The notes: generated by a model from the sequence alone, not told the origin. 64,000 nt of DNA from Anabaena sp. FACHB-1237 (GCF_014696225.1 NZ_JACJPV010000002.1:159527-223526); one strand, 5' to 3'; numbered from the stretch's first letter, positions 19,435-29,282 are shown. Numbers and translations: made by a program.

Positions 19435-20091
19435 ATGTCCGATCAAATTTGGTTATCTTCCTTACAAAAACACCGCGTTATTCCTGTTATTCGTGCCTCT
19501 AAAATGCTAATCTGTCAAAAAATGGCCATGGCTGTAGCTGAAGGAGGAATGCGCTTGATTGAAATTACATGGAACAGTGATGGCGCAAGGGAATTGATTA
19601 CATATTTACGCGCTGAATTACCCCACTGTTTAATTGGTACTGGTACTATTTTTGATGTTAAACAATTAGAAGAAGCTATTGTCTGCGGAGCGCAATTCAT
19701 CTTTAGTCCCCATACAGATACGGAGATAATTAAAGCTGCTGTATCGAAAAATATACCAATTATTCCTGGTGCTTTGACACCTACAGAAATTGTTACAGCA
19801 TGGAATTACGGAGCAAGTTGTGTAAAAGTGTTTCCTATACAGTGCGTAGGCGGAGTTAATTATATTAAGAGTTTACAAGGTCCTTTAAGTCATATCCCAT
19901 TAATTCCTACAGGTGGAATTAATACACAAAATGCTCAAGATTTTTTAGATGCAGGCGCGATCGCTGTTGGTTTAGGAGGAGAATTATTTCCCCATCATTT
20001 AGTATGCCAAGAAAATTGGCCAATGATTACGCAATTAGCGAGAACATTGGTAACAAAAGTTAATCCTATTCAAGATCCCCGACTTCTTTAA
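19435..20091 (+). CDS. eda: KDPG/KHG aldolase (2-dehydro-3-deoxyphosphogluconate aldolase)
   Basis: 218 residues. Cleaves KDPG to pyruvate and glyceraldehyde-3-phosphate in the Entner-Doudoroff route (also acts on 4-hydroxy-2-oxoglutarate). The catalytic Glu43 is in LIEITWNSDG and the Schiff-base Lys131 in ASCVKVFPIQ. GTGTIFD and IPTGGINTQNAQDFLDAGA bind phosphate. The last residues, DPRLL, and the stop are encoded by a copy of the 33 bp palindrome, so the C-terminus was rewritten by repeat insertion without harming the barrel. It converges with the Hsp70-like gene 17 bases further on. Confidence 0.95.
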   Translation: MSDQIWLSSLQKHRVIPVIRASKMLICQKMAMAVAEGGMRLIEITWNSDGARELITYLRAELPHCLIGTGTIFDVKQLEEAIVCGAQFIFSPHTDTEIIKAAVSKNIPIIPGALTPTEIVTAWNYGASCVKVFPIQCVGGVNYIKSLQGPLSHIPLIPTGGINTQNAQDFLDAGAIAVGLGGELFPHHLVCQENWPMITQLARTLVTKVNPIQDPRLL

Positions 20092-20105
20092 GAAGTCGGG
20101 GATCT
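20073..20105. repeat. 33 bp palindrome, copy 3, overlapping the eda stop codon
   Basis: A perfect inverted repeat with AGATCCCCGACTTCTT arms. It includes the last five codons and the TAA of eda and ends four bases before the 3' end of the minus-strand Hsp70-like gene. Placed between convergent genes it could serve as a bidirectional terminator hairpin. Confidence 0.85.
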
Positions 20106-20108
20106 GGG

Positions 20109-21707
20109 TTAACTTAATTGTGCTACAAGTTGATTTTCTAGGAGGATATTATTATTAAATAAGTCTTCCACAGTAATTCTTAAAAATCGTTTTTCATCAA
20201 CTTGAAACATAATTTTGACGCGATCAGTTCCAGGAAAACCTGGAGGAGAAAGATGGGCAATTTGGCGTGATCCTTCTTGATCATTTAAAGGTTTAACGAT
20301 AGTTGCACGTTGATCTATTTGTTTAGTAATTAAGCGATCGCCTTCAAAATAAACTTCTGTAGTTCCTTTATCTACTCCCAATTCTGCAATTATTAATTCT
20401 ATGCTAGGTTGATTTTCTACCGAAGCGCCTAAAATCAATTCTATAGGTTTTGTTATCGGGTAAGGTTGCCCACTTCTAATAATAGGATGCCAATTATGTT
20501 TATGATTTAAACGATCCCAATAACGTACACCATAACTATGATAAAGGTAGTCTTTAATTTCTATGCCTTGGGTAATTTGTAATGCCCCTTTAGCAATAGC
20601 TTCTAAAGGATGTTCACATTTAATTTTTTGCGGTTCAAAATATTCCTTAACCCAATTTTGTACTGTGGGTAATTGTACCGAACCTCCCACCAATAACACC
20701 TTATTAATGTCTTTAATTTCTATATCATAACGTCGTGCTTGTTGTAACAGTTTATTCATTAAATTATGCAGTTGATCAAAAAATTTATGGTGATCGAGAA
20801 TGTTTTCCAAAGTTTCTCGATCTAACTGCATTTGATAACTTTCGCAATTTTCATCATCAAAGTAAACTTCATTAGCTTTATATTCACTAGATAATTGAAT
20901 TTTCAATCTTTCTGCTAATCTTGTAGTTAATGAATTAATTGGTAGTCCTTGGGTTTTAGCAAAATGATCTACTATCCAATTATCAATATCATTTCCCCCA
21001 AGATTTTGCCCTGCTTTAGCGATAACGCGGGCTGTTTTTACCTTTTGTTTAGAAGTTTCTGCTAATGAATAATTACCCCATTTCAATAGAAAACCTACAG
21101 ATTTTACATTGGTATCTTGATTGATTTCTAAATTTACCAAAGATAAATCTAAAGTACCACCACCAAAATCAATTACTAAAATATTTTCCCCAACATTTAA
21201 ACCATAACCTAAAGCTGCGGCTGTGGGTTCATCTAACATTTTTATTTCTTGTATCGCTAAAGACTGACATACTTTTCCTAACCAATGACGATATATTTCA
21301 AAACTATCTACAGGTGCAGTTAAAATTAAAGAATCTAAATTTCCCTCTTGAATAATTAACTCAGAAATTATTTTTTGCAAAAACCATTGCCCAATTTTTT
21401 CAAAAGTAATTTGCTCCTCATCTATTTCTGGTAAAAAACCTTGAATATTTGCACCAATACCTCGTTTAAAACTTTGGAAAAATCGGGTATCTGTTTTCAA
21501 ATCTAAACCGCGATCGCTTACTTTTCTACCGATAATAATTTGTTGTAATCTGGCATCTTCCACATAAACCAAACTAGGAATTACTGGAGGAATCATATAC
21601 TGTTGAATTGACAACCCTGGTAAAGTTAGAGTTTCAGGTTGCTGTGTTACAGCATTCCAGCGAGTGATCACTGTATTAGTAGTACCAAAATCAATTGCGA
21701 TCGCCAT
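20109..21707 (-). CDS. Hsp70-family (DnaK-like) ATPase with short C-terminus
   Basis: 532 residues. The actin-like ATPase fold is complete: phosphate-1 DFGTTNTVITRW (5-16), LDEPTAAALGYG, phosphate-2 VIDFGGGTLDLSLV and the adenosine motif LLVGGSVQLPTV. The substrate-binding part is short (about 370-532) and ends without a canonical DnaK lid, so it is one of the cyanobacterial Hsp70-like proteins rather than housekeeping DnaK. No DnaJ or GrpE gene is nearby. It is divergent from, and 143 bases away from, the membrane protein gene at 21851. Confidence 0.9.
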   Translation of the reverse strand: MAIAIDFGTTNTVITRWNAVTQQPETLTLPGLSIQQYMIPPVIPSLVYVEDARLQQIIIGRKVSDRGLDLKTDTRFFQSFKRGIGANIQGFLPEIDEEQITFEKIGQWFLQKIISELIIQEGNLDSLILTAPVDSFEIYRHWLGKVCQSLAIQEIKMLDEPTAAALGYGLNVGENILVIDFGGGTLDLSLVNLEINQDTNVKSVGFLLKWGNYSLAETSKQKVKTARVIAKAGQNLGGNDIDNWIVDHFAKTQGLPINSLTTRLAERLKIQLSSEYKANEVYFDDENCESYQMQLDRETLENILDHHKFFDQLHNLMNKLLQQARRYDIEIKDINKVLLVGGSVQLPTVQNWVKEYFEPQKIKCEHPLEAIAKGALQITQGIEIKDYLYHSYGVRYWDRLNHKHNWHPIIRSGQPYPITKPIELILGASVENQPSIELIIAELGVDKGTTEVYFEGDRLITKQIDQRATIVKPLNDQEGSRQIAHLSPPGFPGTDRVKIMFQVDEKRFLRITVEDLFNNNILLENQLVAQLS

Positions 21708-21850
21708 AATTCTTAATACTTACACCAATAGATAATTGTTTTTTTACTTTGTTTAATACACCATTATACCATATAGATGCTATAATTTGACTGTCTTATT
21801 TCCTCATTACGCACCTACTCTAGTTACACCCTAGTTATACCCTAGTTGTT

Positions 21851-23245
21851 ATGGCATTTAATCCTCAAGGTATTCCCAGCCTACCAGACTTAACCCATCC
21901 CCATGAGTTAATGAAATTTGGTTCTCAATTATTACAAAGTTCCCTATTACTAGTATTCATCATTATTGGCTTAGGAATTGCCATAGCATTAATTAATTTT
22001 TCCCTGGGAAAATATCCTACAGAACAAGCAGTTTTCTTTGCACAATGGTCTATTCGTTATTCTCAATTATTACAGGGATTACAACATTTAGCACTAATTT
22101 TAATTATCATCATTACTGGCTTTTTTCTCTGTAGTACATTAGCAAACCGTTATCATAATTGGGAACAGGCAAAAGTTGCCCAAGTTGCTGCTAGTATTGC
22201 TGGAGATAAATTAGAACAAATAGCACCACAAATTAGTTATATCACTGAAGAGCCTTACAGTTATACAACGCAAGTTGAAGGCAAAATAGTGAAAGTTAAT
22301 GACAAACAAAAAGTAACCCGTTATATCAATTTATCAGCTTCAGAAATTACAGTAAAAATTGATCAAAGTGTAGATGTGCAAAATCGTAGTTCTATTTATC
22401 TCACAGATTATACTGCTAATTACAAAGTTAATAATATCTTAACAGATATTAATAGCTTCTTTTTAGAAGTTCCTCCTCCTAACGGTTATTCACTTTTATC
22501 TAATTATAAAGTAGAAAGAGACGGCACAAAATTAGAACAAACTAACCCTGGAGATTATAAATTTCCCTTTGTGTTAAAACCAGGAAAAAACACCACTTTT
22601 AAAATTACCTATAAAGCCCAAGGAGGACCCCGTTGGGTATATAGAGCTAATAACCAATTATTATCCAAATTTCGTTTAGTAGCAAAGGCAAATTTTAATA
22701 ATGCTGACTTTGCTAGTGGCATAGTTCCTAGTGAAATTAAAGCAGATGCTAAAGGTACTCAATTTACTTGGATATTTGATGAAAATGTCTCTGTAAAAAA
22801 TCCTTTTGGTGTGTTTACTAGTGTTAAACCTGTTGGTAGAACTGGCATTATTCCCCGGTTATTATTATTAGCGCCAGCAATATTTTTATGGTGGATATTA
22901 TTACTCTATTTATCCCTACATATAAATTTAAAAAATGTCGCTATTGCTGGTGGTATTTTCTTTGCTTGTTTGCTTACTTTAACCTATAGTTCTCGGTTAA
23001 TTAATGCTGAATATGCTTGGATAATCATTTCGGTAATTTTATTAAGTTTAATTTGTGGTTTAGCTAGGGGTTTAAATAGCAATACTCACAGCAATATTCA
23101 GTTTTATTTAGCAGCAATTATTTCTACTATTTGCGGGGCAATTTTACCTGTATTTGCATTTTTAATTCCTGTCACTGGGTTAACTTTAAGTATTGCGGGT
23201 TTATTATCTGTAGGTTGGTTATCTATTATTAGAAGTAATAATTGA
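21851..23245 (+). CDS. Multi-span membrane protein with large soluble domain, function unknown
   Basis: 464 residues. Two N-terminal membrane spans (about 28-50 and 76-97) are followed by a soluble, beta-rich domain (about 100-325, with YTTQVEGKIVKVNDKQKV and FPFVLKPGKNTTFKITYKA, resembling a beta-sandwich). Four to five further spans occupy about 330-462. No catalytic motif is visible. The arrangement suggests a membrane protein exposing a substantial domain on one side. The shared promoter region with the divergent Hsp70-like gene suggests, but does not prove, a common role in envelope or membrane-protein stress. Confidence 0.75.
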   Translation: MAFNPQGIPSLPDLTHPHELMKFGSQLLQSSLLLVFIIIGLGIAIALINFSLGKYPTEQAVFFAQWSIRYSQLLQGLQHLALILIIIITGFFLCSTLANRYHNWEQAKVAQVAASIAGDKLEQIAPQISYITEEPYSYTTQVEGKIVKVNDKQKVTRYINLSASEITVKIDQSVDVQNRSSIYLTDYTANYKVNNILTDINSFFLEVPPPNGYSLLSNYKVERDGTKLEQTNPGDYKFPFVLKPGKNTTFKITYKAQGGPRWVYRANNQLLSKFRLVAKANFNNADFASGIVPSEIKADAKGTQFTWIFDENVSVKNPFGVFTSVKPVGRTGIIPRLLLLAPAIFLWWILLLYLSLHINLKNVAIAGGIFFACLLTLTYSSRLINAEYAWIIISVILLSLICGLARGLNSNTHSNIQFYLAAIISTICGAILPVFAFLIPVTGLTLSIAGLLSVGWLSIIRSNN

Positions 23246-23365
23246 ACCTCAGTTTTACACAAGAAGTTGGGATTAATGCCGTAAAGCAAATATCTAAACA
23301 TTTCTAGTAAAACCCTTACAAATCTCCTGATGATATGCTAAGATTATAGTATTAAGGTCGAGATT

Positions 23366-23566
23366 ATGTTAAGGAAGAAAGTTATTCCTGTTAGTTCTAC
23401 AGAGTTTGAACTTGATGATAGGTCTATCTTTCCTCACGCGGTTGAGTTGGAAGATGTACCTAGTCCTCAAGACTTCCAGAAGTTCTATGATCATTGGTTT
23501 TCCATATTTGAGGATTTAACTGATAGAGAAACTTCTGACGATAGGACAAGTTGCCAACCAGCTTAA
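23366..23566 (+). CDS. Small hypothetical protein next to the IS607-type element (possibly truncated)
   Basis: A 66-residue acidic frame (ELEDVPSPQDFQKFYDHWFSIFEDL) from an ATG preceded by a weak ribosome site (TTAAGGAAG lies just inside). It overlaps, in another frame, the tnpA remnant that starts near 23529. It could be a host gene whose 3' end was replaced by the element, or a small accessory gene. No family is recognised. Its last 12 codons lie in the mobile element and are probably not original. Confidence 0.4.
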   Translation: MLRKKVIPVSSTEFELDDRSIFPHAVELEDVPSPQDFQKFYDHWFSIFEDLTDRETSDDRTSCQPA

Positions 23567-23639
23567 CGTCACAATTAAAATCTTTCTTGTAGCTAGGATT
23601 TACGGGAAACGTTCAGCAGAACGAAGGAAGAAGAAATGA
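23529..23639 (+). pseudogene. IS607-type tnpA (serine recombinase) remnant with internal deletion
   Basis: The frame reads KLLTIGQVANQLNVT, the MerR-like helix-turn-helix that begins IS607 TnpA proteins. It continues straight into LVARIYGKRSAERRKKK, which resembles their extreme C-terminus, and its TGA overlaps the tnpB ATG (ATGA). The roughly 150 residues carrying the catalytic serine domain are missing. The overlap with tnpB is the normal IS607 arrangement. Confidence 0.6.
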
Positions 23640-24832
23640 TTTTAGTTGAAAGACATATCATTAAACAATCTCACCAACATTGGCAAGAGATTGATCAACT
23701 ATCTTTCCTCTCAAAAAATTTATACAATGTAGCTAATTACATTTGTCGTCAGCACTTCTTTGCCACTGGTAAGAAATATAGTCTCCCTGAGCTTTATCAT
23801 TTAGTTAAAGATTATGTAGACTACCATGCTTTACCTACTAAAGTCAGTAAGCAAATTATCAAACGACTAGTATCTACTTGGACTGGGTATTTTGAGGCTC
23901 ATAAAGAATGGAAGAAGAATCCTTCTAAGTTATTAGGAGAACCTAGAATACCAGGCTACAAAGATAAGACTAAAGGACGCAATGCAGTTATTTATTATCA
24001 TGAGTCAGTATATAAAGCTGAACTCAAGAAAGGTATCTGTCATCTATCAATGAGTGATATTAAGATTCCAACCAAGGTAGATAACGTCATAGAAGTACGA
24101 TTAGTACCACGTCCTACCTATTATGTAGTTGAAATTGTGTATGAAAAAGAGGAACAAGAACAGTGTACTAGCAATTATGTAGCTGGTATAGACATTGGTT
24201 TAACTAACTTAGTAACGTTAACTTCAAATCAACCAGGATTCAAACCTTTGTTGGTTAATGGACGACCACTTAAATCAGTAAACCAGTTCTATAACAAAAC
24301 TAAAGCTAAGTTACAAGCTCAATTAGGTGATAAACACAAGACTAGTAAGCGGATTCAATTGATGACTGCTTATAGAAACAACTACGTTGACAATTATCTA
24401 CACAATACAAGTAGAACGATTGTTAATCTACTTAAGACTTGTGATATTGGTACGTTAGTTATTGGTAAGAATGATAACTGGAAACAGAATATCAATATAG
24501 GTAAAAAGAATAATCAGTCATTTACACAGATTCCCCATGCAAGATTAATTGACCAACTAACTTATAAATGTCAATTAGCAGGAATCAAAGTTGTAGTAAC
24601 TGAAGAATCTTATACCTCAAAATGCAGTGCTTTAGACCTAGAACCTATACAAAAACACTCCTCTTATCTTGGTAAGAGAGTAAAGCGTGGTCTATTCAAA
24701 TCTGCTCAAGGAATCCTCTTAAATGCAGATTGCAATGGATCAGCTAATATTGTCAGAAAAGTATTCCCAAATGCTTTTGCAAATGGGATAGAGAGTGTCG
24801 CCGTTACACCAATAAAGGTTATGCCTTTATAA
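23636..24832 (+). CDS. tnpB: TnpB RNA-guided nuclease (IS607 type)
   Basis: 398 residues. TnpB is an RNA-guided DNA endonuclease and the ancestor of Cas12. The RuvC-like acidic residues are in place: GIDIGLTN (Asp186), VVTEESYTSKCS (Glu323/Glu324) and NADCNGSANI (Asp365). Between the second and third there is only one cysteine of the usual zinc ribbon (SKCSALDLEPIQKHSS), and the canonical CxxC pairs are missing, as in one cyanobacterial TnpB subgroup. The N-terminus is complete (MILVERHIIKQSHQHW). It overlaps the end of the tnpA remnant. The element can probably no longer move itself but may still cut. Confidence 0.92.
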   Translation: MILVERHIIKQSHQHWQEIDQLSFLSKNLYNVANYICRQHFFATGKKYSLPELYHLVKDYVDYHALPTKVSKQIIKRLVSTWTGYFEAHKEWKKNPSKLLGEPRIPGYKDKTKGRNAVIYYHESVYKAELKKGICHLSMSDIKIPTKVDNVIEVRLVPRPTYYVVEIVYEKEEQEQCTSNYVAGIDIGLTNLVTLTSNQPGFKPLLVNGRPLKSVNQFYNKTKAKLQAQLGDKHKTSKRIQLMTAYRNNYVDNYLHNTSRTIVNLLKTCDIGTLVIGKNDNWKQNINIGKKNNQSFTQIPHARLIDQLTYKCQLAGIKVVVTEESYTSKCSALDLEPIQKHSSYLGKRVKRGLFKSAQGILLNADCNGSANIVRKVFPNAFANGIESVAVTPIKVMPL

Positions 24833-24914
24833 AGTGTTATTTTGAATAGATGGAGATTTGTTCAGCTTAACACGAACGGTTCTATATTTTACTTTTCAAA
24901 AGGTAAACTAACGG

Positions 24915-25142
24915 TTAATAAGCTAAGGTTTCTAAAGTTTCTCGCAAATAGATTTGTACCTGTTGCTCTAAAAGCAATTCTTCTAATTCCATTTTAGTTT
25001 CTAATTGCCAATGCTGAAATCCTGAAGTTGCTGATATGGCATACTTAAGATTATGCCATATCTCTGAATCATTATTAAATGGGCGATCGCTGTGGATGTC
25101 AGTTTTAGCTACCACATTGCTAAAAGTTGGAAATTGAGCCAT
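24915..25142 (-). CDS. Small conserved-looking protein downstream of infB
   Basis: 75 residues from the ATG at 25142 (MAQFPTFSNVVAKTDIHSDR). An alternative GTG at 25172 would add ten residues. The sequence is soluble, with helical WHNLKYAISATSGFQHWQLE and a C-terminal QVQIYLRETLETLAY. It looks like a family conserved among filamentous cyanobacteria, but I cannot name it. It lies 300 bases after infB on the same strand and may be part of the same transcript. Confidence 0.65.
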   Translation of the reverse strand: MAQFPTFSNVVAKTDIHSDRPFNNDSEIWHNLKYAISATSGFQHWQLETKMELEELLLEQQVQIYLRETLETLAY

Positions 25143-25448
25143 AGTTTGCCATTCCTGATTAATAACTTCCACCAGTCAAATAATTTCTGATCTACCATTA
25201 CTGGTATCACATTAAACTGTGAAATTCTTGTGAATCCTTCATATAGGATAATGGCGCTATACCTGGTAAATCTGTGTCTATCGTCACTAAATGTAATATT
25301 TTTTTACAAAAAATTGGATCGAGAAGTGCAGAGTATTAGCCATAGAATGCTGAGTTATTAATATTTTGGTAAATATTTGAGTGTTGAAATTAAAAATTGT
25401 CCCAATTCAACACTCATTAACTCAGCAATCATCCCTGAATGCACGGGC

Positions 25449-28400
25449 TTATCTTGTCAGAGTGAGGGTACGGCGTTTAGTTACCATTTGATAGGCTTCA
25501 ATGATATCATTTTCTGCCCAATCATGGAACTTATCAATACCGATCCCGCATTCATAACCTGCATTAACTTCACGGGCATCTTCCTTGACTCGTTTGAGAG
25601 AATCTAGGACACCTTCGTAAATTACCTTGTTTTGGCGACGTACTCGGACTTTACAGTTACGGAGTAATTTACCAGATTGTACATAACAACCAGCAACAGC
25701 ACCGCGACCTACAGGGAATACTGCACGTACTTCTGTTTGTCCTAATGGTTCTTCTACTAGTTCAGGTTCCAGTAGACCTTCTAACGCGCCTTGGATATCT
25801 TCTAACAGTTTGTAGATGATATTGTATTCTCTTACATCTACACCTGCTTCATCCGCAGCTTGTCTAGCACCACTGGCATAAGTGGTATTAAAACCGATAA
25901 TTACGGCGTTACTAGCTGCTGCTAAGTCTATATCTGTTTCGGTAATTTCTCCCGGTGCAGATAAAAGCATTCTGATTTGCACTTCGTTTTGAGGTATTTG
26001 TTTCAAAGAGCCAATAATTGCTTCCACAGAACCCTGTACATCTGCTTTTAAAATTAAATTGAGTTCTTTCAACTCGCCTTCTTGAGCTTGAGCAGATAGG
26101 GTTGTGAGAGTAACGCGACCTTGTAACAAGCGGGACTGACGTTGTTTGTCTGCGCGATCGCCAGCTAAAGCACGAGCTTCTTTTTCATTTTCAAACACTT
26201 CAAATTCATCACCGGCGGCGGGAACATCGCTTAAACCTAGCACTTCCACAGCCCAGGATGGACCTGCACTTTCCACTCTTCTACCGCGATCGTCCACCAT
26301 AGCGCGGACTTTACCGAAGGCTGAACCTGCTACTAACATATCACCCACACGGAGAGTACCGTTTTGGATCAATAGGGTAGCTACTGCGCCCTTAGCCTTA
26401 TCTAAGTGAGCTTCAATTACCGTACCTTTAGCGGAGCGATCGGGGTTAGCGGATAACTCAGCGACTTCAGACACGAGTAAGATCATTTCCAAGAGAGTAT
26501 CCAGATTTTCACCTTTCATGGCACTCACGGGAACCATAATGGTTTCACCACCCCAATCTTCAGCCGTGAGGCCATAATTGGTCAGTTCTTGTTTAACCCG
26601 TTCTGGTTGTGCGCCCTCCTTATCAATCTTGTTAATAGCCACCACAATAGGTACACCTGCCGCTTGAGCGTGACTAATAGCCTCAATAGTTTGGGGACGG
26701 ACACCATCATCAGCTGCTACCACAAGAATAGCGATATCTGTCACCCTTGCACCCCGTGCGCGCATTGCTGTAAATGCTTCGTGGCCGGGAGTATCAAGGA
26801 AAACGATTTGATGGGATTTACCTTCGTGTTCAATATCCACATGGTAAGCACCAATATGCTGGGTAATACCACCTGCTTCTCCTGCCGCCACCTTAGTTTT
26901 GCGGATAGAATCCAAGAGAGTGGTTTTACCGTGGTCTACGTGACCCATAATTGTCACCACAGGAGGACGGCGCATGAGATGATCCAAGTCAGAGAACTCA
27001 ATCATTTCTGTGACTTTACGAGCTTCTGCTTCCCGTTCCACTGTTTCTACTTCTACTTCTAACTCCTTAGCTACGAGAGTAATAGTAGGAATGTCCAGAT
27101 TTTGGGTGATACTCACTGCCATACCCTTCATAAACAGGATTTTGACAATTTCGGTATCTGCGATTACTAAAGCCTCTGCTAACTCTTGTACAGTGAGTGG
27201 ACCTGTCACATTGAGGATAGCGGGACGCTCCTGTTTCTGTTCTGCTTCCTGGGGTTGACGGCGGTTTTGCTCACGGGTTGTGGGAGCTTTTTTCGCGCCT
27301 TTTGTGGTTGGACCTGCCGGACTTTGGGTAGCAGCAGGACGGGCTGATTTAGGTTTAGGTGGACGGGCAATGGACAGACTAACTTGAACTGCTGAGGTAA
27401 TTTCCAGCCCTGTTTCATCGAGGAAATCATCTTCTTCAAAATCATCATCAATGATCGGTTTAGAACGTTTTCCCTTGACTCCAGACTTCGACTTTTCTTT
27501 AATTTCGTCCAGGCTCTCTTCTTCTTGCCATTTTTTGCCACCTTTAGGAGCACGGGGTGGGGTGGGACGTTTTAAGTCTAGTAGTTCAGGAATTACGGCA
27601 ACTTCTTCCAATATTTCCTTTTTACCTAGATCCTTTTTCCCAGGTCCGCCTGCCATTGGTCTGGGTGGAGTAGCTATGGGTGCTTCTACCGGACGGGATG
27701 GACGGGGTCGCTGTACATCTCCACTGGGGGCAGATGGTTTACTACCACGTTCAGATTTTACCGGTGCGGGAGTGCTGCGTCCTGGTTTTTGTGGACCTGG
27801 GGCTGATCCTTGATCACTTTTGGGTTTGTTGCCTCTACGCTCGTTGTTTTTTGCTGTGGGACGATCTCCTGTACGCTCTTCTTCCGATTTCGCTGGGCGA
27901 TCGCGTTTAAGAATTGGTTTTTCCCCAGTAGATACCTGTCCACTGCTCACTTTACCATCTCCTGGTCGTGCTGGTGGCGATGATAACTGGGGTTTGGCGG
28001 ATTTTTGTGGTTTTTCCGGTTTCCCTTTCGCTAGTTTTTGTTCTGATTTTTCCGCTACTGGTTTTTCTGCCACTGGTTCAGGTTTAGATGCTGGTTCAGG
28101 CGGTGACGGATGGGATTTTTGCGGACTTTCAGATTGATTTCGGGGTACTGGTCGTGATGCAGGTGCAGGGGGCTTGATAGCAGAATTTGGTGCTGCAAAA
28201 GGCTTGGGAGGTGCAGGATGATTAAGTTCAGATGAAGCACTAGCAGCTAAATCGCTATCAGAACGAGAATTAGGGTTTCTCAATACTTTAGGTTTTAGAA
28301 TTTCCAAGATTTGTTGTTTGTGATTTGCAGTAGGACGGTTTTGTGAGCCAGGATAGTGGGAATTTAGCCTATGCCTGTTGGTACTTTTTTCTTTTCTGGC

Positions 28401-28583
28401 TGCTATTTTCGCGGCCACCAATTTTTTGGCGGCAGTGCGAATTTCTTCAGCTTCAGATTCTGAAATTGTACTACTATGGCTTTTAACAGGAATATTAAGC
28501 TGTTCGCAAATTGCTAATAGCTCTTTATTATCCAAATTCACTTCCTTTGATAAGTCATAGATTCTAACTTTTCCGTTATTCAT
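25449..28583 (-). CDS. infB: Translation initiation factor IF-2
   Basis: 1044 residues; a GTPase that brings initiator tRNA to the 30S subunit. The IF2 N-terminal domain ([20 protein letters not shown], 5-24) is followed by a very long Pro/Lys/Arg-rich linker (about 55-440) typical of cyanobacterial IF-2. The GTPase then has G1 GHVDHGKTT at about 545-553, G3 DTPGHEAF and G4 NKID, followed by domains II-IV. The ATG is at 28583. It is the last gene of the rimP-nusA-rnpM-infB cluster, with a 429-base leader before it. Confidence 0.98.
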   Translation of the reverse strand: MNNGKVRIYDLSKEVNLDNKELLAICEQLNIPVKSHSSTISESEAEEIRTAAKKLVAAKIAARKEKSTNRHRLNSHYPGSQNRPTANHKQQILEILKPKVLRNPNSRSDSDLAASASSELNHPAPPKPFAAPNSAIKPPAPASRPVPRNQSESPQKSHPSPPEPASKPEPVAEKPVAEKSEQKLAKGKPEKPQKSAKPQLSSPPARPGDGKVSSGQVSTGEKPILKRDRPAKSEEERTGDRPTAKNNERRGNKPKSDQGSAPGPQKPGRSTPAPVKSERGSKPSAPSGDVQRPRPSRPVEAPIATPPRPMAGGPGKKDLGKKEILEEVAVIPELLDLKRPTPPRAPKGGKKWQEEESLDEIKEKSKSGVKGKRSKPIIDDDFEEDDFLDETGLEITSAVQVSLSIARPPKPKSARPAATQSPAGPTTKGAKKAPTTREQNRRQPQEAEQKQERPAILNVTGPLTVQELAEALVIADTEIVKILFMKGMAVSITQNLDIPTITLVAKELEVEVETVEREAEARKVTEMIEFSDLDHLMRRPPVVTIMGHVDHGKTTLLDSIRKTKVAAGEAGGITQHIGAYHVDIEHEGKSHQIVFLDTPGHEAFTAMRARGARVTDIAILVVAADDGVRPQTIEAISHAQAAGVPIVVAINKIDKEGAQPERVKQELTNYGLTAEDWGGETIMVPVSAMKGENLDTLLEMILLVSEVAELSANPDRSAKGTVIEAHLDKAKGAVATLLIQNGTLRVGDMLVAGSAFGKVRAMVDDRGRRVESAGPSWAVEVLGLSDVPAAGDEFEVFENEKEARALAGDRADKQRQSRLLQGRVTLTTLSAQAQEGELKELNLILKADVQGSVEAIIGSLKQIPQNEVQIRMLLSAPGEITETDIDLAAASNAVIIGFNTTYASGARQAADEAGVDVREYNIIYKLLEDIQGALEGLLEPELVEEPLGQTEVRAVFPVGRGAVAGCYVQSGKLLRNCKVRVRRQNKVIYEGVLDSLKRVKEDAREVNAGYECGIGIDKFHDWAENDIIEAYQMVTKRRTLTLTR

Positions 28584-29012
28584 CCACTCTTTCCCCTATA
28601 ATTTACAGTTTTAACGGATGGTTGCCTGGTCTGTGACATCTCCACCCTGGGATCACTGTTTTTTAGGTTGCCCTCGGTGATATGCTCGGTGCCTCCATTG
28701 AGGAAAGAAAGATGCGTGGGTTTAATCTTGACGTTTCCACAAGGGGTGGTAAATGTCAAATTGCGCCGATGCGCTACCAGGTTGCCACATTTGAGGTTTT
28801 TGTTTTGTTGATTCTGAGTCTTCCACGACACAATCAAGAAAAACTGACTGGGAGTAGGGCTGTCAAATTTTACCAGGGGTAACAATTTTAGCAATTACAC
28901 CCCCCTACTATTTTGGCATTAACCTTAGCGATTCTAAAGAATTATTGTGAGGTGGCAAATATTTGGCTACTACCCACAATTTTGGACTAATTATCGCTAT
29001 GAGTTATTACCA
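28584..29012. other. Gene-free leader between rnpM and infB
   Basis: 429 bases upstream of infB on the minus strand. A 104-codon frame exists here but has unconvincing composition. The stretch may carry an infB promoter or leader. There is no clear hairpin plus T-run. Confidence 0.35.
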
Positions 29013-29282
29013 TTATGAAAGTTGTTGGCGATCGCTAGGATCTATTCTTTCCCATAGGATTTGATACAATGTATCTGGTACTGTACTATGGAGCGATCGT
29101 CCTAGTCTGTTTTTTTTCTGAGCGGCTTGTAGGCAACTCTCCTGTGGGCAAATATAAGCAGAACGCCCCATGCCCTGATCTAATTCTACATTGCCAGAGG
29201 GAAAGATGCGGACTACACGCCAAAAGTCTTGTTTTAACTTGACTTGGCGACAACTGACGCAACGGCGATAATTTGGCTTCAT
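29013..29282 (-). CDS. rnpM: RnpM / YlxR family RNA-binding protein
   Basis: 89 residues from the ATG at 29282; a TTG at 29294 is possible. The start MKPNYRRCVSCRQVKLKQDF holds the CVxCR motif of the DUF448 family, and GRSAYICPQESCLQAAQKKNR is the second signature. In Firmicutes the protein binds RNase P RNA. Its place between nusA and infB is the classic location. Confidence 0.94.
   Translation of the reverse strand: MKPNYRRCVSCRQVKLKQDFWRVVRIFPSGNVELDQGMGRSAYICPQESCLQAAQKKNRLGRSLHSTVPDTLYQILWERIDPSDRQQLS

Larger units (their letters stand above)
23366..24880 (+). mobile_element. IS607-type element with tnpB, defective tnpA
   Basis: The element contains the tnpA remnant (23529-23639) and intact tnpB (23636-24832). 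IS607 elements lack terminal inverted repeats and target duplications, so the ends cannot be fixed from one copy. The left edge is probably between 23270 and 23530 and the right edge between 24835 and 24905; the limits given are approximate. The short stretch after tnpB (24833-24905) is where the guide RNA (omega-RNA) scaffold of a TnpB element would lie. Confidence 0.6.

Noticed and set aside
26146..28560. Several long open frames on the plus strand across infB (for example 26589-27062, 27451-27813 and 27820-28137)
   Set aside because: They are antisense shadows of the Pro/Lys-rich linker and GTPase part of infB; their composition is unlike proteins.
28580..28894. 104-codon minus-strand frame upstream of infB
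   Set aside because: Low-quality composition, no ribosome site and no family; treated as infB leader.
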